Positions 34,551-44,943 of a stretch of DNA of 64,000 nucleotides are shown one piece after another. Each line of letters opens with the position of its first letter. The stretch's first letter is position 1. A model generated the notes under the pieces. That model was not told the DNA's origin and did not search any database. It was given only the letters and a program-made list of their open reading frames with translations. Position numbers and translations under genes: made by a program. This DNA comes from Candidatus Azobacteroides pseudotrichonymphae genomovar. CFP2 (GTDB lineage: Bacteria; Bacteroidota; Bacteroidia; Bacteroidales; Azobacteroidaceae): assembly GCF_000010645.1 (NCBI RefSeq), contig NC_011565.1, positions 262,001 to 326,000 of the forward strand, read 5' to 3'.

Positions 34551-36191
34551 TCATATTAGACTAAAGGATATGATCTCTGCATCGTATCCCTTAATGCAAA
34601 CATGATAAGGCTTGTCTCTTTGCAAATCTAAGGAACGTATTTCATTCGTTAGCAATTCTTTACTCCCATAGATAGTTCCTACTATTCCAAAATAATCCAT
34701 AGCATGCGAAGGAATAAAAACATCAGTTTCTACTTTTTCTCCGTCAAAATTAACAACTATCAGTAGCAATTCGTCTTGATTGCAACGCAAGTAAGCATAT
34801 TGTCTGGTGAGATGGTTATTGACATACATTAAATCGAAGAATTTACCATTATTAATGGCTTTGTTTTTATTGCATAATTGCAATACTTTAGTATAGTATC
34901 TCCGTAATCTTTCCTGTTCTTCAGATGGTTTACGTCGAAATACAGACAAACTCCAATAATCAAAGATTGTGGTTCTTCCATCTATCCGACTAAATCCTTC
35001 ACTATCCATCCCTTTTTCGCCTAATTCTTGTCCGAAATAGATCATAAAAGGATTTGTATTGAGAGTAGCAGCTACAACTGAAGCTGGACGACCCTTGCGA
35101 GCATCGCCAGCGAAAAAATCAGAGGCAATGCGCTGTTCATCATGATTCTCCAAAAAATTCAGCATATTAGTTTGTATTCCACCTAATGCTTGCCAAGCAT
35201 TAGTAATGTTTTTTGTTGGCTTTCCTTCAGTAATAATTCCACGAAGAACGTCGTACATTCCCACTTTATCATAGAGATAATCAAAATGTCCTTGACATAG
35301 ATAATCATTATAATTACCAGGATTGTATATTTCAGCAATGAAAATTATATGAGGGAAATCTTTTTTTATTTTTGGAATCACCCAAGCCCAAAACTCAACT
35401 GGTATCATTTCTACCATATCACAACGGAATCCATCAATACCTTTTCTTGCCCAAAATAGCAGAACACTTAACATTTTATGCCATGTAGAGGGGACTGTAT
35501 CAAAATGTTTTGTTCTCCCATTCAGATAATCTATTCCATAGTTTAGTTTAATAGTATCATACCAATCATTGCAACTTGGAGTTGAAGAAAAACAATCATT
35601 CCCAGTTACCTTTGCAGGAAATTCACCATAAAAATTACCTTGGTCATCATAAAGAGAAAATTGAGGACCAAAAGGTTGATCCAAGAGATAATAGAAATTG
35701 TTATGAGGATGAAAAGAATATGCCAATGCATCATATTTACCAAAATCAGGGTATTCTTTAATTTTTGCATCAGAAAAGTATTGTCTTGCCACATGATTTG
35801 GAACAAAATCTATGATAACTCGCAAATCTGCCCGATGAGTACGTTGTACAAGCGTTTCAAACTCTTCCATTCTTCTATATACATTTTCTGCTAAATCAGG
35901 AGAAACATCATAATAATCCCTGATAGCATACGGCGAACCTGCTTTCCCTTTTACTATAGTAGGATGACTATTCTTAATGCCGTATTTACTATAATCTGTC
36001 TGCGTCGCATGCTCTATGACACCGGTATACCAAATGTAATTGAAACCCTCATTACGAATCTTTTGTAAACAAGAATCAGTGAAATAATTAAATTTACCGC
36101 ATCCATTTTCTTCAATATTTCCATTTTGCACAGGATTAGGATTTATATTTCCATAGAGTCTGACTAAGACTTGATAAATGAGAATTTTCAT
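34551..36191 (-). CDS. Alpha-amylase family glycoside hydrolase (GH13), cytoplasmic
   Basis: A 546-aa protein with no signal peptide, so it acts on internal alpha-glucan or imported maltodextrin. The GH13 barrel is clear: VIIDFVPNHVA (region I), GIDGFRCDMVE (region II, Asp nucleophile), FIAEIY (region III, acid/base Glu) and LENHDEQR (region IV, Asp). The C-terminal beta domain follows after about residue 450. Similar Bacteroidetes proteins sit with glycogen or maltose genes, but here it stands alone and converges on purF. The start at 36191 gives the expected short lead-in MKILIYQVLVRLYG. Confidence 0.9.
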   Translation of the reverse strand: MKILIYQVLVRLYGNINPNPVQNGNIEENGCGKFNYFTDSCLQKIRNEGFNYIWYTGVIEHATQTDYSKYGIKNSHPTIVKGKAGSPYAIRDYYDVSPDLAENVYRRMEEFETLVQRTHRADLRVIIDFVPNHVARQYFSDAKIKEYPDFGKYDALAYSFHPHNNFYYLLDQPFGPQFSLYDDQGNFYGEFPAKVTGNDCFSSTPSCNDWYDTIKLNYGIDYLNGRTKHFDTVPSTWHKMLSVLLFWARKGIDGFRCDMVEMIPVEFWAWVIPKIKKDFPHIIFIAEIYNPGNYNDYLCQGHFDYLYDKVGMYDVLRGIITEGKPTKNITNAWQALGGIQTNMLNFLENHDEQRIASDFFAGDARKGRPASVVAATLNTNPFMIYFGQELGEKGMDSEGFSRIDGRTTIFDYWSLSVFRRKPSEEQERLRRYYTKVLQLCNKNKAINNGKFFDLMYVNNHLTRQYAYLRCNQDELLLIVVNFDGEKVETDVFIPSHAMDYFGIVGTIYGSKELLTNEIRSLDLQRDKPYHVCIKGYDAEIISFSLI

Positions 36192-36253
36192 AGAAGAAAA
36201 AAGCTTATTTATATATTTCTGCGAAGATACTGTTTTTTGATATTTTTTTTTAA

Positions 36254-36493
36254 AGATTTAAAGATGGTGGAAACTTTAATTTAGGAGGAGGAAAAACTTA
36301 TTATGTTTTTACTCTCCTACCAATCCCTACTGTGTATGACGAATGGAAATCCATTCCCATTCGAAGAGAGTTACTGAAAAGTGGTACAAAACTTTTAAAG
36401 TTTAAAATAGAGGATGTATTAGCAATACAGAGTATGGTTCTTAAAAGGTTAAAGACTTCAATGTATATGTTACGTTACCACGTATTCGTTTAA
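36254..36493 (+). pseudogene. 79-codon open frame without start, gene remnant upstream of ftsQ
   Basis: Between TAA at 36251 and TAA at 36491 the frame is open with good composition (FKDGGNFNLGGGKTYYVF; TVYDEWKSIPIRRELLKSG; KFKIEDVLAIQSMVLKRL) but has no start. A shifted frame continues with TLPRIRLIREECIQTQQEI to a stop at 36528. No family was recognised. Confidence 0.35.
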
Positions 36494-36727
36494 TTAGAGA
36501 AGAATGTATTCAAACTCAACAAGAAATATAAAGTATTGGAATACTTCTAAGATAAAAGTTCACATTTTTCGTCCGATTTATTTTCCGATTTATTTTATGA
36601 ATTGAACAATTGAAAAAGTCTAAATGTGATGAATTCTTAGCCAACCGACGAAAACAATGACAATTTCAACATAATTTCACGATAGAAATTATTTAATTGG
36701 GATTAAGTAAGGTTTACTAATGTAACG

Positions 36728-36761
36728 ATACTTTGCATTTTTTATAAAAAATGCAAGGTAT
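36728..36761. repeat. 34-bp near-perfect hairpin upstream of ftsQ
   Basis: Arms ATACTTTGCATTTTTT and AAAAAATGCAAGGTAT pair with a single G-T, loop TA. It lies 225 bp before ftsQ and could end a former upstream transcript. Confidence 0.55.
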
Positions 36762-36985
36762 GATATATATATGTATATCCATATTTCCTGTGAATTGAAA
36801 GAGAATACCTATGAAACTACCATACAAACATATAAAGAAGATATAAAGAAACTTTTATAAAATGTTGAAATACAGAATATTATATCAGACACATAATAAA
36901 GCTAAAAAATATTTACAATATGCACTAAACCTTTATTTTTTGATAAAGTTTTACTCTAATCTTTCTTTTTTCTACTTTTAAAAAA

Positions 36986-37717
36986 ATGTTAAAAAAGATT
37001 ATACATATTGGTATCGTGTTTCTTTTGATAGTTTATTTTATTTTTATAGTTATTTTCATAAATCCAAATCTAAATAGAGAGAAGTGTACTAAAGTAGTAG
37101 TAGATATAGCAGGGAATGATACTGTTTCATACGTGAGTACAATGCAAGTGTATTCTTTTCTTAAAGAAAAGAAACTGGATCCTATCAAGAAAAACATGTT
37201 AGAGATAAATACTAAAACTATTGAAAAAACTTTGGAAAAACATGGATTTATAAAGAAAGCGGAAGTATATAAGACTATTAGTTCTGCGATACGAATAAAA
37301 ATATATCAACGGATACCTATTCTACGAATTATTTCGAATAATATTGATTACTATATAGATAGCGATCGAAAGATAATATCTATCCCAGTTGGTTTTGCCG
37401 TTTGTGTACCGCTAGCAAGTGGAATTTTTGATGAAAAATTCGCTATAGAAAAGTTGTATCCATTGGCAGTTTTTCTACAGAAAAATGAGTTTTGGAATGC
37501 TCAAATAGAACAGATATATGTAAATAACGATTTGGAAATAGAGTTAATCCCTCGTTTAGGAAATTATCGAATTGTATTAGGAGAAATGAAAAATTTTGAA
37601 AATAAACTCGACAATTTAATTTTTTTTTATAAAAAAGTATTGAATGTACTGGGATGGAATCGCTATTCTATTATCAATTTAAAATATAGGAATCAAATAG
37701 TATGCACGAAAAATTAA
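36986..37717 (+). CDS. ftsQ: Cell division protein FtsQ
   Basis: A 243-aa bitopic membrane protein of the divisome: one N-terminal membrane segment (HIGIVFLLIVYFIFIVIF) and a periplasmic POTRA and beta domain (the POTRA-like part from ISTMQVYSFLKEKKLD to HGFIKKAEVYKTISSAIRIK). Family resemblance is weak, as usual for Bacteroidetes FtsQ. The call rests on topology and on the fixed place directly before ftsA, with a 16-bp overlap. The normal upstream mur genes of the division cluster are absent here; instead there is decayed sequence. Confidence 0.85.
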   Translation: MLKKIIHIGIVFLLIVYFIFIVIFINPNLNREKCTKVVVDIAGNDTVSYVSTMQVYSFLKEKKLDPIKKNMLEINTKTIEKTLEKHGFIKKAEVYKTISSAIRIKIYQRIPILRIISNNIDYYIDSDRKIISIPVGFAVCVPLASGIFDEKFAIEKLYPLAVFLQKNEFWNAQIEQIYVNNDLEIELIPRLGNYRIVLGEMKNFENKLDNLIFFYKKVLNVLGWNRYSIINLKYRNQIVCTKN

Positions 37718-38892
37718 ATAATACAGGACACTCTCATTATGTTGTAGCGTTGGATTTGGGAACTTCCAAGCTACTTGCTATGGCAGCACGAAAAACCCAT
37801 GAAGGTATTTCAATTTTGGATTCAAAACAGATTCCTTCAGGCACATGTATTCGCCGTGGTTGTGTTTACAAAATTGATGATACTGCCAATATAGTTCGGA
37901 AAATAGTAAATGGCCTAAGTCACAGTTTAAATTCAGGTATAAAAAAGGTATATGTGGGTATTGGCGGACAGTCATTGAGAGCAGAATATTACTCAGTAAA
38001 AAAAGAGATAAATGGATTAGTCACCAGTGATATTCTTCTACATCTTGAAGACGAATGCCGCAAGCATATGTCAGAATTAATAGAGGTATTGGAAATCGTC
38101 TTTTCAGAATATTTTTTAGATGGAAAGTTAGAAACAAACCCTAAGAATATGTATTGTAAAGAAATAGAAACAAAATACCAATTGATATTAGGTCGTCCCT
38201 CGCTAAAAAATCTTTTGAAAAAGAGTATAGAAGGAAAGGCAGGAATAGAAATTGCAGGTTTTTTTATTTCTCCATTAGCTACTGCTGAAGCAGTGCTTAC
38301 CAGTAAAGATAAGAGAAGAGGATGTGCTTTAATAGAATTTGGTGCTGGAATAACTTATCTTTCTATTTATAGAGAAGAACGATTAAAATATTTGGTTACT
38401 ATTCCTTTGGGAGGCAGTGTTATTACTAAAGATCTTTGTTGTTTGGGTATTGTAGAATCTGAAGCTGAAACATTGAAAATCAATGATGGGAATGCTTTGA
38501 TAGACTATTCTAAAAAAGAACAGTTAGTAGATACGATTATTGAAGCAAGAGTCAATGAGATAGTTACTAACATCGTTGAACAAATAAAACAGTCTGGATG
38601 CTTACCTATGTTAGATGAAGGTATAATTATTACGGGTGGAGCTTCTCTATTAAAGAATTTGGATAAATTACTATCTCAACAAATAGGAAAACAAGTTCGT
38701 CGAGCAAATATTAAAAATCATGCACATGCTTGTATCTTAGGGTTATTAGCTTTGAGTAAAGATAATTGTGCCAAAGAAACGTGTGAAGAATCATCACTAT
38801 TGCAAGAAGGAAAACAACAAAAACTCATTTCTCCGCCTAAACGTAAAGAGAGTTTATTTGGCAAATTGTCAAGAACAATTTTTGATGATTAA
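37702..38892 (+). CDS. ftsA: Cell division protein FtsA
   Basis: A 396-aa actin-fold ATPase that tethers FtsZ rings to the membrane. Motifs: the phosphate-1 loop VVALDLGTSKLLAM, the second phosphate loop region ALIEFGAGITYLSIYREE, and the adenosine motif IIITGGASLLKNLDKLL. The 1C subdomain lies at about residues 85-165. The C-terminus (RKESLFGKLSRTIFDD) is a short amphipathic membrane-targeting helix. It overlaps ftsQ by 16 bp and precedes ftsZ by 33 bp. Confidence 0.94.
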   Translation: MHEKLNNTGHSHYVVALDLGTSKLLAMAARKTHEGISILDSKQIPSGTCIRRGCVYKIDDTANIVRKIVNGLSHSLNSGIKKVYVGIGGQSLRAEYYSVKKEINGLVTSDILLHLEDECRKHMSELIEVLEIVFSEYFLDGKLETNPKNMYCKEIETKYQLILGRPSLKNLLKKSIEGKAGIEIAGFFISPLATAEAVLTSKDKRRGCALIEFGAGITYLSIYREERLKYLVTIPLGGSVITKDLCCLGIVESEAETLKINDGNALIDYSKKEQLVDTIIEARVNEIVTNIVEQIKQSGCLPMLDEGIIITGGASLLKNLDKLLSQQIGKQVRRANIKNHAHACILGLLALSKDNCAKETCEESSLLQEGKQQKLISPPKRKESLFGKLSRTIFDD

Positions 38893-38925
38893 AATATATG
38901 CATGTAATATAAATTTGAGAAAATT

Positions 38926-40170
38926 ATGGAAGATGTTTTAATGGGTTTTGATTTTCCTATAGAACAGCCTGCAATAATTAAAGTAATAGGCGTTGGTGGT
39001 GGTGGTGGAAATGCTGTTACTCATATGTATAAAGAAGGCATTCGGGATGTAACTTTTGCTTTGTGTAACACTGATAACCAAGCATTAATAGAAAGTGAAG
39101 TCCCTGTTAAAATTCAATTAGGAAAAAATATTACTAAAGGGTTAGGAGCAGGTAATAATCCTTGTATAGCGAAGCAAGCTGCCGAAGAAAGTATTTCGGA
39201 TATAAATAAACTGTTGAGTGATGGGACTCAAATGGTGTTTGTCACTGCTGGAATGGGAGGTGGAACTGGTACTGGAGCTGCTCCTATTATTGCTAAGACA
39301 GCAAAAGAGATGGATATTCTCACTGTGGGTATCGTGACAATTCCTTTTTTATTTGAAAGAATGCCTAAAATACTCCAAGCATTAAAAGGTGTGGAAGAAT
39401 TGCGTAATAATGTAGACGCTTTATTAGTCCTCAACAACGAAAGATTGCTAGACATTCACAGTAAAATGAGTGTTCGCGATGCATTTAAGAAAGCCGACAG
39501 TACTTTAACTACAGCAGCACGAGGTATCGCTGAAGTTATAACTATTCCAGGACACATCAATCTTGATTTTGCCGATGTAAAAGCGACATTGAAAAATGGA
39601 GGAGTAGCTGTTATGAGTAATGGATTTGGAACAGGTGAAAATCGTGTAAGTAAGGCTTGTGAAGATGCCTTAAATTCCCCTTTACTTAATAATACCGATA
39701 TATTTCGTGCAATAAAAATTTTATTCAATTTTTATTGTAGCTCCGCAAAAGAATTGCAAATGAATGAAATGAATGAGGTTACTGATTTTATGAGTAGATT
39801 TGACAAAAGAATTGAGGTAATCTGGGGATATTCTATAGATGATACGTTAAATGATCAAGTAAAGGTAACCATATTGGCTACAGGTTTTGGTAAAGAAAGT
39901 ATCCCGATGATAGATATGCTTTCCGCAGAAATGGAAGCAAAAAATATTGAGGAAATACAATTAATAGATGAATATTATGGCAAAGGGATCGCCCGTAGCC
40001 TAGGTAGAAAAGCGATACCTAAGCCATTTGTATTCAAATCAGTGGAACAAATGGCAGATGATGAAATCATAGAAGCATTGATTAAGTATCCAGCATATAA
40101 TCGAAGCTCTGCCTTAATGTTTGAAATTGCTCGAAAAGCAGAAGATCACCATACCTCTATTATAAACTAA
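38926..40170 (+). CDS. ftsZ: Cell division GTPase FtsZ
   Basis: A 414-aa tubulin homolog that forms the division ring. The signature GTP-binding motifs are present: VIGVGGGGGNAVTHM, CNTDNQAL, and the tubulin loop FVTAGMGGGTGTGAAP. The T7 loop NLDFADVKATLKNGG carries the catalytic Asp. The C-terminal tail is shorter than in free-living Bacteroides and ends without a clear conserved acidic peptide. The gene's last 4 bases overlap the end of uppS, which runs the other way. Confidence 0.97.
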   Translation: MEDVLMGFDFPIEQPAIIKVIGVGGGGGNAVTHMYKEGIRDVTFALCNTDNQALIESEVPVKIQLGKNITKGLGAGNNPCIAKQAAEESISDINKLLSDGTQMVFVTAGMGGGTGTGAAPIIAKTAKEMDILTVGIVTIPFLFERMPKILQALKGVEELRNNVDALLVLNNERLLDIHSKMSVRDAFKKADSTLTTAARGIAEVITIPGHINLDFADVKATLKNGGVAVMSNGFGTGENRVSKACEDALNSPLLNNTDIFRAIKILFNFYCSSAKELQMNEMNEVTDFMSRFDKRIEVIWGYSIDDTLNDQVKVTILATGFGKESIPMIDMLSAEMEAKNIEEIQLIDEYYGKGIARSLGRKAIPKPFVFKSVEQMADDEIIEALIKYPAYNRSSALMFEIARKAEDHHTSIIN

Positions 40171-40931
40171 TATTTGTTTTGTTCTTTTACTTGTTCGCTG
40201 GTTTTACCAAAACGTCTTTCCCTTCTTTGGAAATTATAAATGGCTTCGTAAAAATTTTCTTCTCTAAATTCTGGCCAGCAAATAGGAGTAAAATAAAGTT
40301 CTGTATATGCCAATTGCCATAGTAGATAATTACTAAGGCGGTACTCTCCTCCTGTCCGGATTAATAAATCGGGGGATGGGATATTATTCGTTGCTAAGAA
40401 AGCTGAGAATATTTTTTCATCAATGTTTTCAGGGTCTAATTCTCCGCCCTTTACCTTATAAGCTATATTTCTAACAGCTTCAGTTATTTCCCAATGAGAT
40501 GAATAACTAAGAGCTAATGTTAGTGTTAATCCACTATTTTGAGCAGTTTTTTCAATACAAATACCTAGACTATCACGGGTTATTTGCGACAAGCGTTTAG
40601 TATCTCCGATTACTTGAAGACGAATATTGTTTTTTACTAAATCGTTTGTTCCATGGTGAACGGTCTTTACAATCAAATCCATCAAAGCACTGATTTCTTC
40701 AATGGGACGATCCCAATTTTCAGTGGAAAAAGTATAAATAGTCAAGTATTCAATACCAATTTTACTAGATACCTCTACAATTTTGCGGATAGAAATAATT
40801 CCTTCTTGGTGACCTTGAAGACGGTTCATACCATTTTTTAGAGCCCATCTCCCATTCCCGTCCATGATAATAGCAATATGTTGTGGAAGTCTGATTGTAT
40901 CGATCAGTTCTTTCATTAGTTTATTAGACAT
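40167..40931 (-). CDS. uppS: Isoprenyl transferase (undecaprenyl diphosphate synthase)
   Basis: A 254-aa cis-prenyltransferase that builds the C55 lipid carrier for cell-wall precursors. Motifs: the catalytic IAIIMDGNGRWA, LTIYTFSTENW, LALSYSSHWEI, DLLIRTGGEYRLSNYLLWQ and the metal-binding TELYFTPICWPEF. The start at 40931 gives the typical short lead-in. It ends with TAG inside the ftsZ stop codon region (4-bp tail overlap), so the two convergent transcripts overlap. Confidence 0.95.
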   Translation of the reverse strand: MSNKLMKELIDTIRLPQHIAIIMDGNGRWALKNGMNRLQGHQEGIISIRKIVEVSSKIGIEYLTIYTFSTENWDRPIEEISALMDLIVKTVHHGTNDLVKNNIRLQVIGDTKRLSQITRDSLGICIEKTAQNSGLTLTLALSYSSHWEITEAVRNIAYKVKGGELDPENIDEKIFSAFLATNNIPSPDLLIRTGGEYRLSNYLLWQLAYTELYFTPICWPEFREENFYEAIYNFQRRERRFGKTSEQVKEQNKY

Positions 40932-41179
40932 TTTGCTTTTAATATAAATCTTCGTGTAAGGAAATAAAAAAATATTGTATTAATTCCTCACATTGGTTTA
41001 GTTATTATGATAATTTTTTATATTTCGTTCATGTTTAGAGAAGGTGTACCACTCCGTCTTTCTCGAATTTTAATCTGTCAGGGCATATAATGAAAACTAA
41101 GTATCTAAATAATAGAATTATCACTATTTCATAAACCAAAGATCCATATGTTAAAGGTAAAAACATTTTTTCAAAAAAA

Positions 41180-42091
41180 ATGAGTGTTTTTAGACTTGTA
41201 AAAATAACTATAATACAAGCTTTGCAATATATACAAGAACGGTTGCATGGTTTATATCCTGTTGAAGAAGCTTACTCATTGAGTTGGTTAGTTCTCAAAT
41301 TTGTTTGTCAGAAAGACAAACAAACTCTTTTGCAAAATGCAAATGAACGATTGCCAATAAACAAAATAATTCATATTGAAATAATAATTAATGATCTAAA
41401 GCGTTTTCGTCCAATACAATACATATTAGGTGAAACAGAATTTTATGGTATACAATTGGTAGTAAATGAGAATGTTTTAATTCCAAGACCAGAAACCGAA
41501 GAATTGGTAGATTTAATAATTAAAAAGATCGCGTTACATAATTTTTCTCATTGTACTATCCTTGATATTGGGACAGGCTCAGGTTGTATTGCTCTTGCAT
41601 TGGCAAAATATTTGCCGGATACAAAAATTTATGCCTTAGATATTTCGGGAAAAGCTCTGGAAGTTGCACGTCAAAACGCCCAAATGAATGAAATGAAAGT
41701 AATTTTTTTTCAACAAGATATTTTTTCCCCTCTCACTCAGTTTTGTCCAACATCTTTTTCTGTTATTGTTAGTAATCCTCCTTACATTACTATTTCAGAA
41801 AAAAAAAATTTATTACCCAATATATTGCATTATGAACCACATCAAGCCCTTTTTGTTCCCAAAGAATTTCCATTAATCTTTTACGATCGTATTGCCGATA
41901 TAGGGAAGCAGTATTTAACTGCTAATGGACTTCTTTTTTTTGAGACCCATGCATTTTTCGGACAAACTGTTTCTTCTATGCTTCAAAAGAAAGGATATCA
42001 AAACGTAGAGTTATTCAAAGATATTTCCGGCAAAGACCGTATGGTATGTGCAAAGAGCAGTACAGATAAAATTAAAAAAGGACAAGATTGA
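41180..42091 (+). CDS. prmC: Release factor glutamine methyltransferase
   Basis: A 303-aa SAM-dependent enzyme that methylates the GGQ glutamine of peptide release factors. The N-terminal helical domain (residues 1-100) precedes the methyltransferase fold, with ILDIGTGSGCIALALAK (SAM loop), YALDISGKALEVA and the catalytic VSNPPYI. PIQYILGETEFYG is typical of the family. Length is slightly above average. It stands alone between ATG 41180 and the TGA before the MBL gene, 241 bp away. Confidence 0.94.
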   Translation: MSVFRLVKITIIQALQYIQERLHGLYPVEEAYSLSWLVLKFVCQKDKQTLLQNANERLPINKIIHIEIIINDLKRFRPIQYILGETEFYGIQLVVNENVLIPRPETEELVDLIIKKIALHNFSHCTILDIGTGSGCIALALAKYLPDTKIYALDISGKALEVARQNAQMNEMKVIFFQQDIFSPLTQFCPTSFSVIVSNPPYITISEKKNLLPNILHYEPHQALFVPKEFPLIFYDRIADIGKQYLTANGLLFFETHAFFGQTVSSMLQKKGYQNVELFKDISGKDRMVCAKSSTDKIKKGQD

Positions 42092-42332
42092 CTGAAATTT
42101 AATTATTTATTATATTTCTATTATTAGTTCCATTAAAAACAATAAGCAATGTTTAAAATTATGAAAACTATTGTTTAGACGAGGGTTCTTCTATAAAGAA
42201 GAACTTATTGATTCTGCTTTTCTATGGAAAGAAAAGAAGTTAAGAAATATACAGAGCAAGAGTTAAGAATAGAAAATTTTTTCTCTGTATGTTTTATTTG
42301 ATATTACTATAATAAACTTATTGAAATTTGAA

Positions 42333-43115
42333 ATGAAAATACGTTTTTTGGGGACAGGTACCTCTACGGGAAACCCTGAAGTTGGTTGTAATTGTGTAGT
42401 ATGTCTGTCTGAAGACAAAAAAGATAAACGATTTCGCTCGTCAGTATTAGTAGAAATAGAAAGTAGATACATTCTGATTGATTGCGGTCCGGATTTCTAT
42501 AGGCAAATATTAGAAACTTTTAAAAAAAAAACATTTGATCGATTGGACGGTGTTTTAATTACTCATGAACACTACGATCATGTAGGAGGACTTGACGATT
42601 TGCGTTGTTTTACCAGAAATAGACGGATAGTGAATATCTATACTGATTACTACACGTCTATCAAATTAAAGGAGCGTTTGCCGTATATTTTTAATTATAA
42701 TGAACAACAGTACCCAGGTATTCCTAATTTGAGAATACATTCTATCAAAAAAAATGAATCTTTTTTTGATATATCAGGAATAAAAATCATTCCAATTAAC
42801 TTATTACATGGAAGAAAACCAATATTAGGCTATCGTATAGATAAGTTTGCTTACTTAACAGACTTAAAAACTATTCCAGATTCAGAATTTGAGAAATTGA
42901 AAGGATTGTCTGTATTGGTTATTAATGCATTACGTGAAAAGTCACATGCTACACACGCTAACATAAAGGAAGCATTAAAATATATCGATATCATTAAACC
43001 TGATCAAGCATATCTCACACATATATGTCACGATTTTGGACTGCATGAAGATGTCCAAAAAAAACTACCCCCAGCTATCCGCATAGCTTACGACGAATTG
43101 GAAATATCTATTTAA
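42333..43115 (+). CDS. Metallo-beta-lactamase-fold hydrolase, PhnP-like
   Basis: A 260-aa cytoplasmic MBL-fold enzyme. The zinc motif is THEHYDHVGG, with a second His in LLHGRKP and a last His in THICHDFGLHED. Near the N-terminus the pair GCNCVVC is like the structural zinc site of PhnP-type cyclic phosphodiesterases. The substrate is unknown, probably a small cyclic or phosphodiester compound. I chose the ATG at 42333 (MKIRFLGTGTSTGNPEVGCN) over the TTG at 42321, because the family starts with that beta strand. Confidence 0.85.
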   Translation: MKIRFLGTGTSTGNPEVGCNCVVCLSEDKKDKRFRSSVLVEIESRYILIDCGPDFYRQILETFKKKTFDRLDGVLITHEHYDHVGGLDDLRCFTRNRRIVNIYTDYYTSIKLKERLPYIFNYNEQQYPGIPNLRIHSIKKNESFFDISGIKIIPINLLHGRKPILGYRIDKFAYLTDLKTIPDSEFEKLKGLSVLVINALREKSHATHANIKEALKYIDIIKPDQAYLTHICHDFGLHEDVQKKLPPAIRIAYDELEISI

Positions 43116-43351
43116 ACATAGGAGAACATCTCACATTATTATTGCAATAATTGATATATTTTTTATATTCAAAGTCTTCAAAGATAGAAAAGGAAAATGT
43201 TTGCTTTAATAACAAGATTTGGAATCTTATTCATTAATTCTCTTGACTCAATTCTTTATCGAAGCATGTTACAAACACATGTATTTTTCTTTCTTCAATT
43301 ATCATTTATATCACTTATTCTTTTTTTGTTTTGTTTACTAAAACTCAATAT

Positions 43352-44614
43352 TTAGTACCCACGTATAGCTTTAATACCCGGTAGTTGTTTCCCTTCTATA
43401 AATTCAAGTAAAGCACCACCACCCGTAGATACATAACTTACCTTATCCGCAATTTTAAGTTTATTGACACAAGAAACAGAGTCCCCACCTCCTACCAATG
43501 AAAACGCTCCTTTTTGAGTAGCACGCACAATAGCATCTCCTACAGCACGGGAGCCTTTGCAAAAATTATCAAACTCAAATACGCCGGTAGGCCCATTCCA
43601 AAGAATTGTTTTAGAGTTTTCTATTATTTTAGTAAAGATTTTTTCTGTTTCGTTACCAATGTCCAATCCCATCCAACCATCTGGGATTTTGTCTACTGCA
43701 ACTATCTGTGTATGAGCTTCATTACTAAAACTATCGGCAATCCTAGCATCTACTGCCAATACCAAACGAACCTTAGCGTCTTTTGCTTTTTGAATTAAGT
43801 CTGAAGCCAATTCTAATTTATCATTTTCACAAATAGAGTCTCCAATTTTACCTCCCATTACTTTGGCAAAAGTATAGGTCATTCCTCCTGTGAGAATTAA
43901 ATTATCTACTTTATTGAGTAGGTTTTCGATAATATCGATCTTGGACGAAACTTTAGATCCCCCCATAATAGCAGTAAAAGGACGAACGGTATCTTTCAAT
44001 ATTTTCTCTACAGAGCTGATTTCTTTCTGCATTAAATAACCAAAAAGTTTATGTTCACTATTAAAGTAATCTGCCATAATAGCTGTAGATGCATGGGAAC
44101 GATGAGCCGTACCAAAAGCATCATTTACATAAACTGTAGCATAAGATGCTAACTGTCTCGCCATATTCCTTTGGTTGTTTTTTTCGATTTGCTTGGCAAT
44201 AATTTTCTCTTCTTCTGATATATTATCTACTAATTCACGAGGTTTACCTTCTTCAGAAGCATGAAAACGGAGATTCTCCAGTAGTAAAGCTTGTCCGGGC
44301 TGTAAAGAAGCTGCTTTTTCAGACGCCTTCTTACCCAAACAATCTTCGACAAAATCTATTTTAGTCCCTAATAATTCAGAGACTCGCTGCAAAATATGTC
44401 TCAGAGAATATTTGGGATTTATTCCTTTGGGCCTTCCTAAATGAGAACCAATAATTAAACTACCTCCATCAGCAATAACCTTTTTCAAGGTAGGCATTGC
44501 GGCACGAATACGAGTATCATCAGTAATTGTAAAGTTTTCATCTAATGGCACATTAAAATCCACACGAACAAAAACCTTGTGTCCAACAAAAGGGAAATTG
44601 TCAATTTTTTTCAT
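43352..44614 (-). CDS. pgk: Phosphoglycerate kinase
   Basis: A 420-aa monomeric glycolytic enzyme that converts 1,3-bisphosphoglycerate and ADP to 3-phosphoglycerate and ATP. Motifs: [20 protein letters not shown], the transient hinge [25 protein letters not shown] and [11 protein letters not shown], and the nucleotide loop [11 protein letters not shown]. Full length and intact. It shows that substrate-level ATP formation by lower glycolysis is kept. Confidence 0.97.
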   Translation of the reverse strand: MKKIDNFPFVGHKVFVRVDFNVPLDENFTITDDTRIRAAMPTLKKVIADGGSLIIGSHLGRPKGINPKYSLRHILQRVSELLGTKIDFVEDCLGKKASEKAASLQPGQALLLENLRFHASEEGKPRELVDNISEEEKIIAKQIEKNNQRNMARQLASYATVYVNDAFGTAHRSHASTAIMADYFNSEHKLFGYLMQKEISSVEKILKDTVRPFTAIMGGSKVSSKIDIIENLLNKVDNLILTGGMTYTFAKVMGGKIGDSICENDKLELASDLIQKAKDAKVRLVLAVDARIADSFSNEAHTQIVAVDKIPDGWMGLDIGNETEKIFTKIIENSKTILWNGPTGVFEFDNFCKGSRAVGDAIVRATQKGAFSLVGGGDSVSCVNKLKIADKVSYVSTGGGALLEFIEGKQLPGIKAIRGY

Positions 44615-44943
44615 TAATTAATTCTGTTAACCTAGTTTGATTTGAAGAATATTTTGATTAATCTGATATAAACAAATTTTAATTCTACGTATACTTGCTT
44701 GTACTTTTCCTTCTACTAAGTCGATTTTACTTAGTATAGCCCCCACCTATTTGACTACTCGACTATTTGACTAGAAACATTTCGATACCTTATAATCATA
44801 ATTTTGCCAGTACAAAATCAATAATTCCCCTCCACACCTCTCAAGAGCACTATACAGAAAACAAACTCACTATTCTCCACTACATACATATACCCATATG
44901 TATAATTTTTACATAAAATTTGTAACGAAGTCTGTCTAGACTT
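44615..44943. other. Spacer between serC and pgk
   Basis: No gene or clear terminator was seen in this 329-bp stretch. Confidence 0.5.

Noticed and set aside
36939..36980. TTTG and TACTTTTA as the ftsQ promoter
   Set aside because: The spacing of 30 bp is too long for the 19-bp rule and the -7 match lacks the final G.
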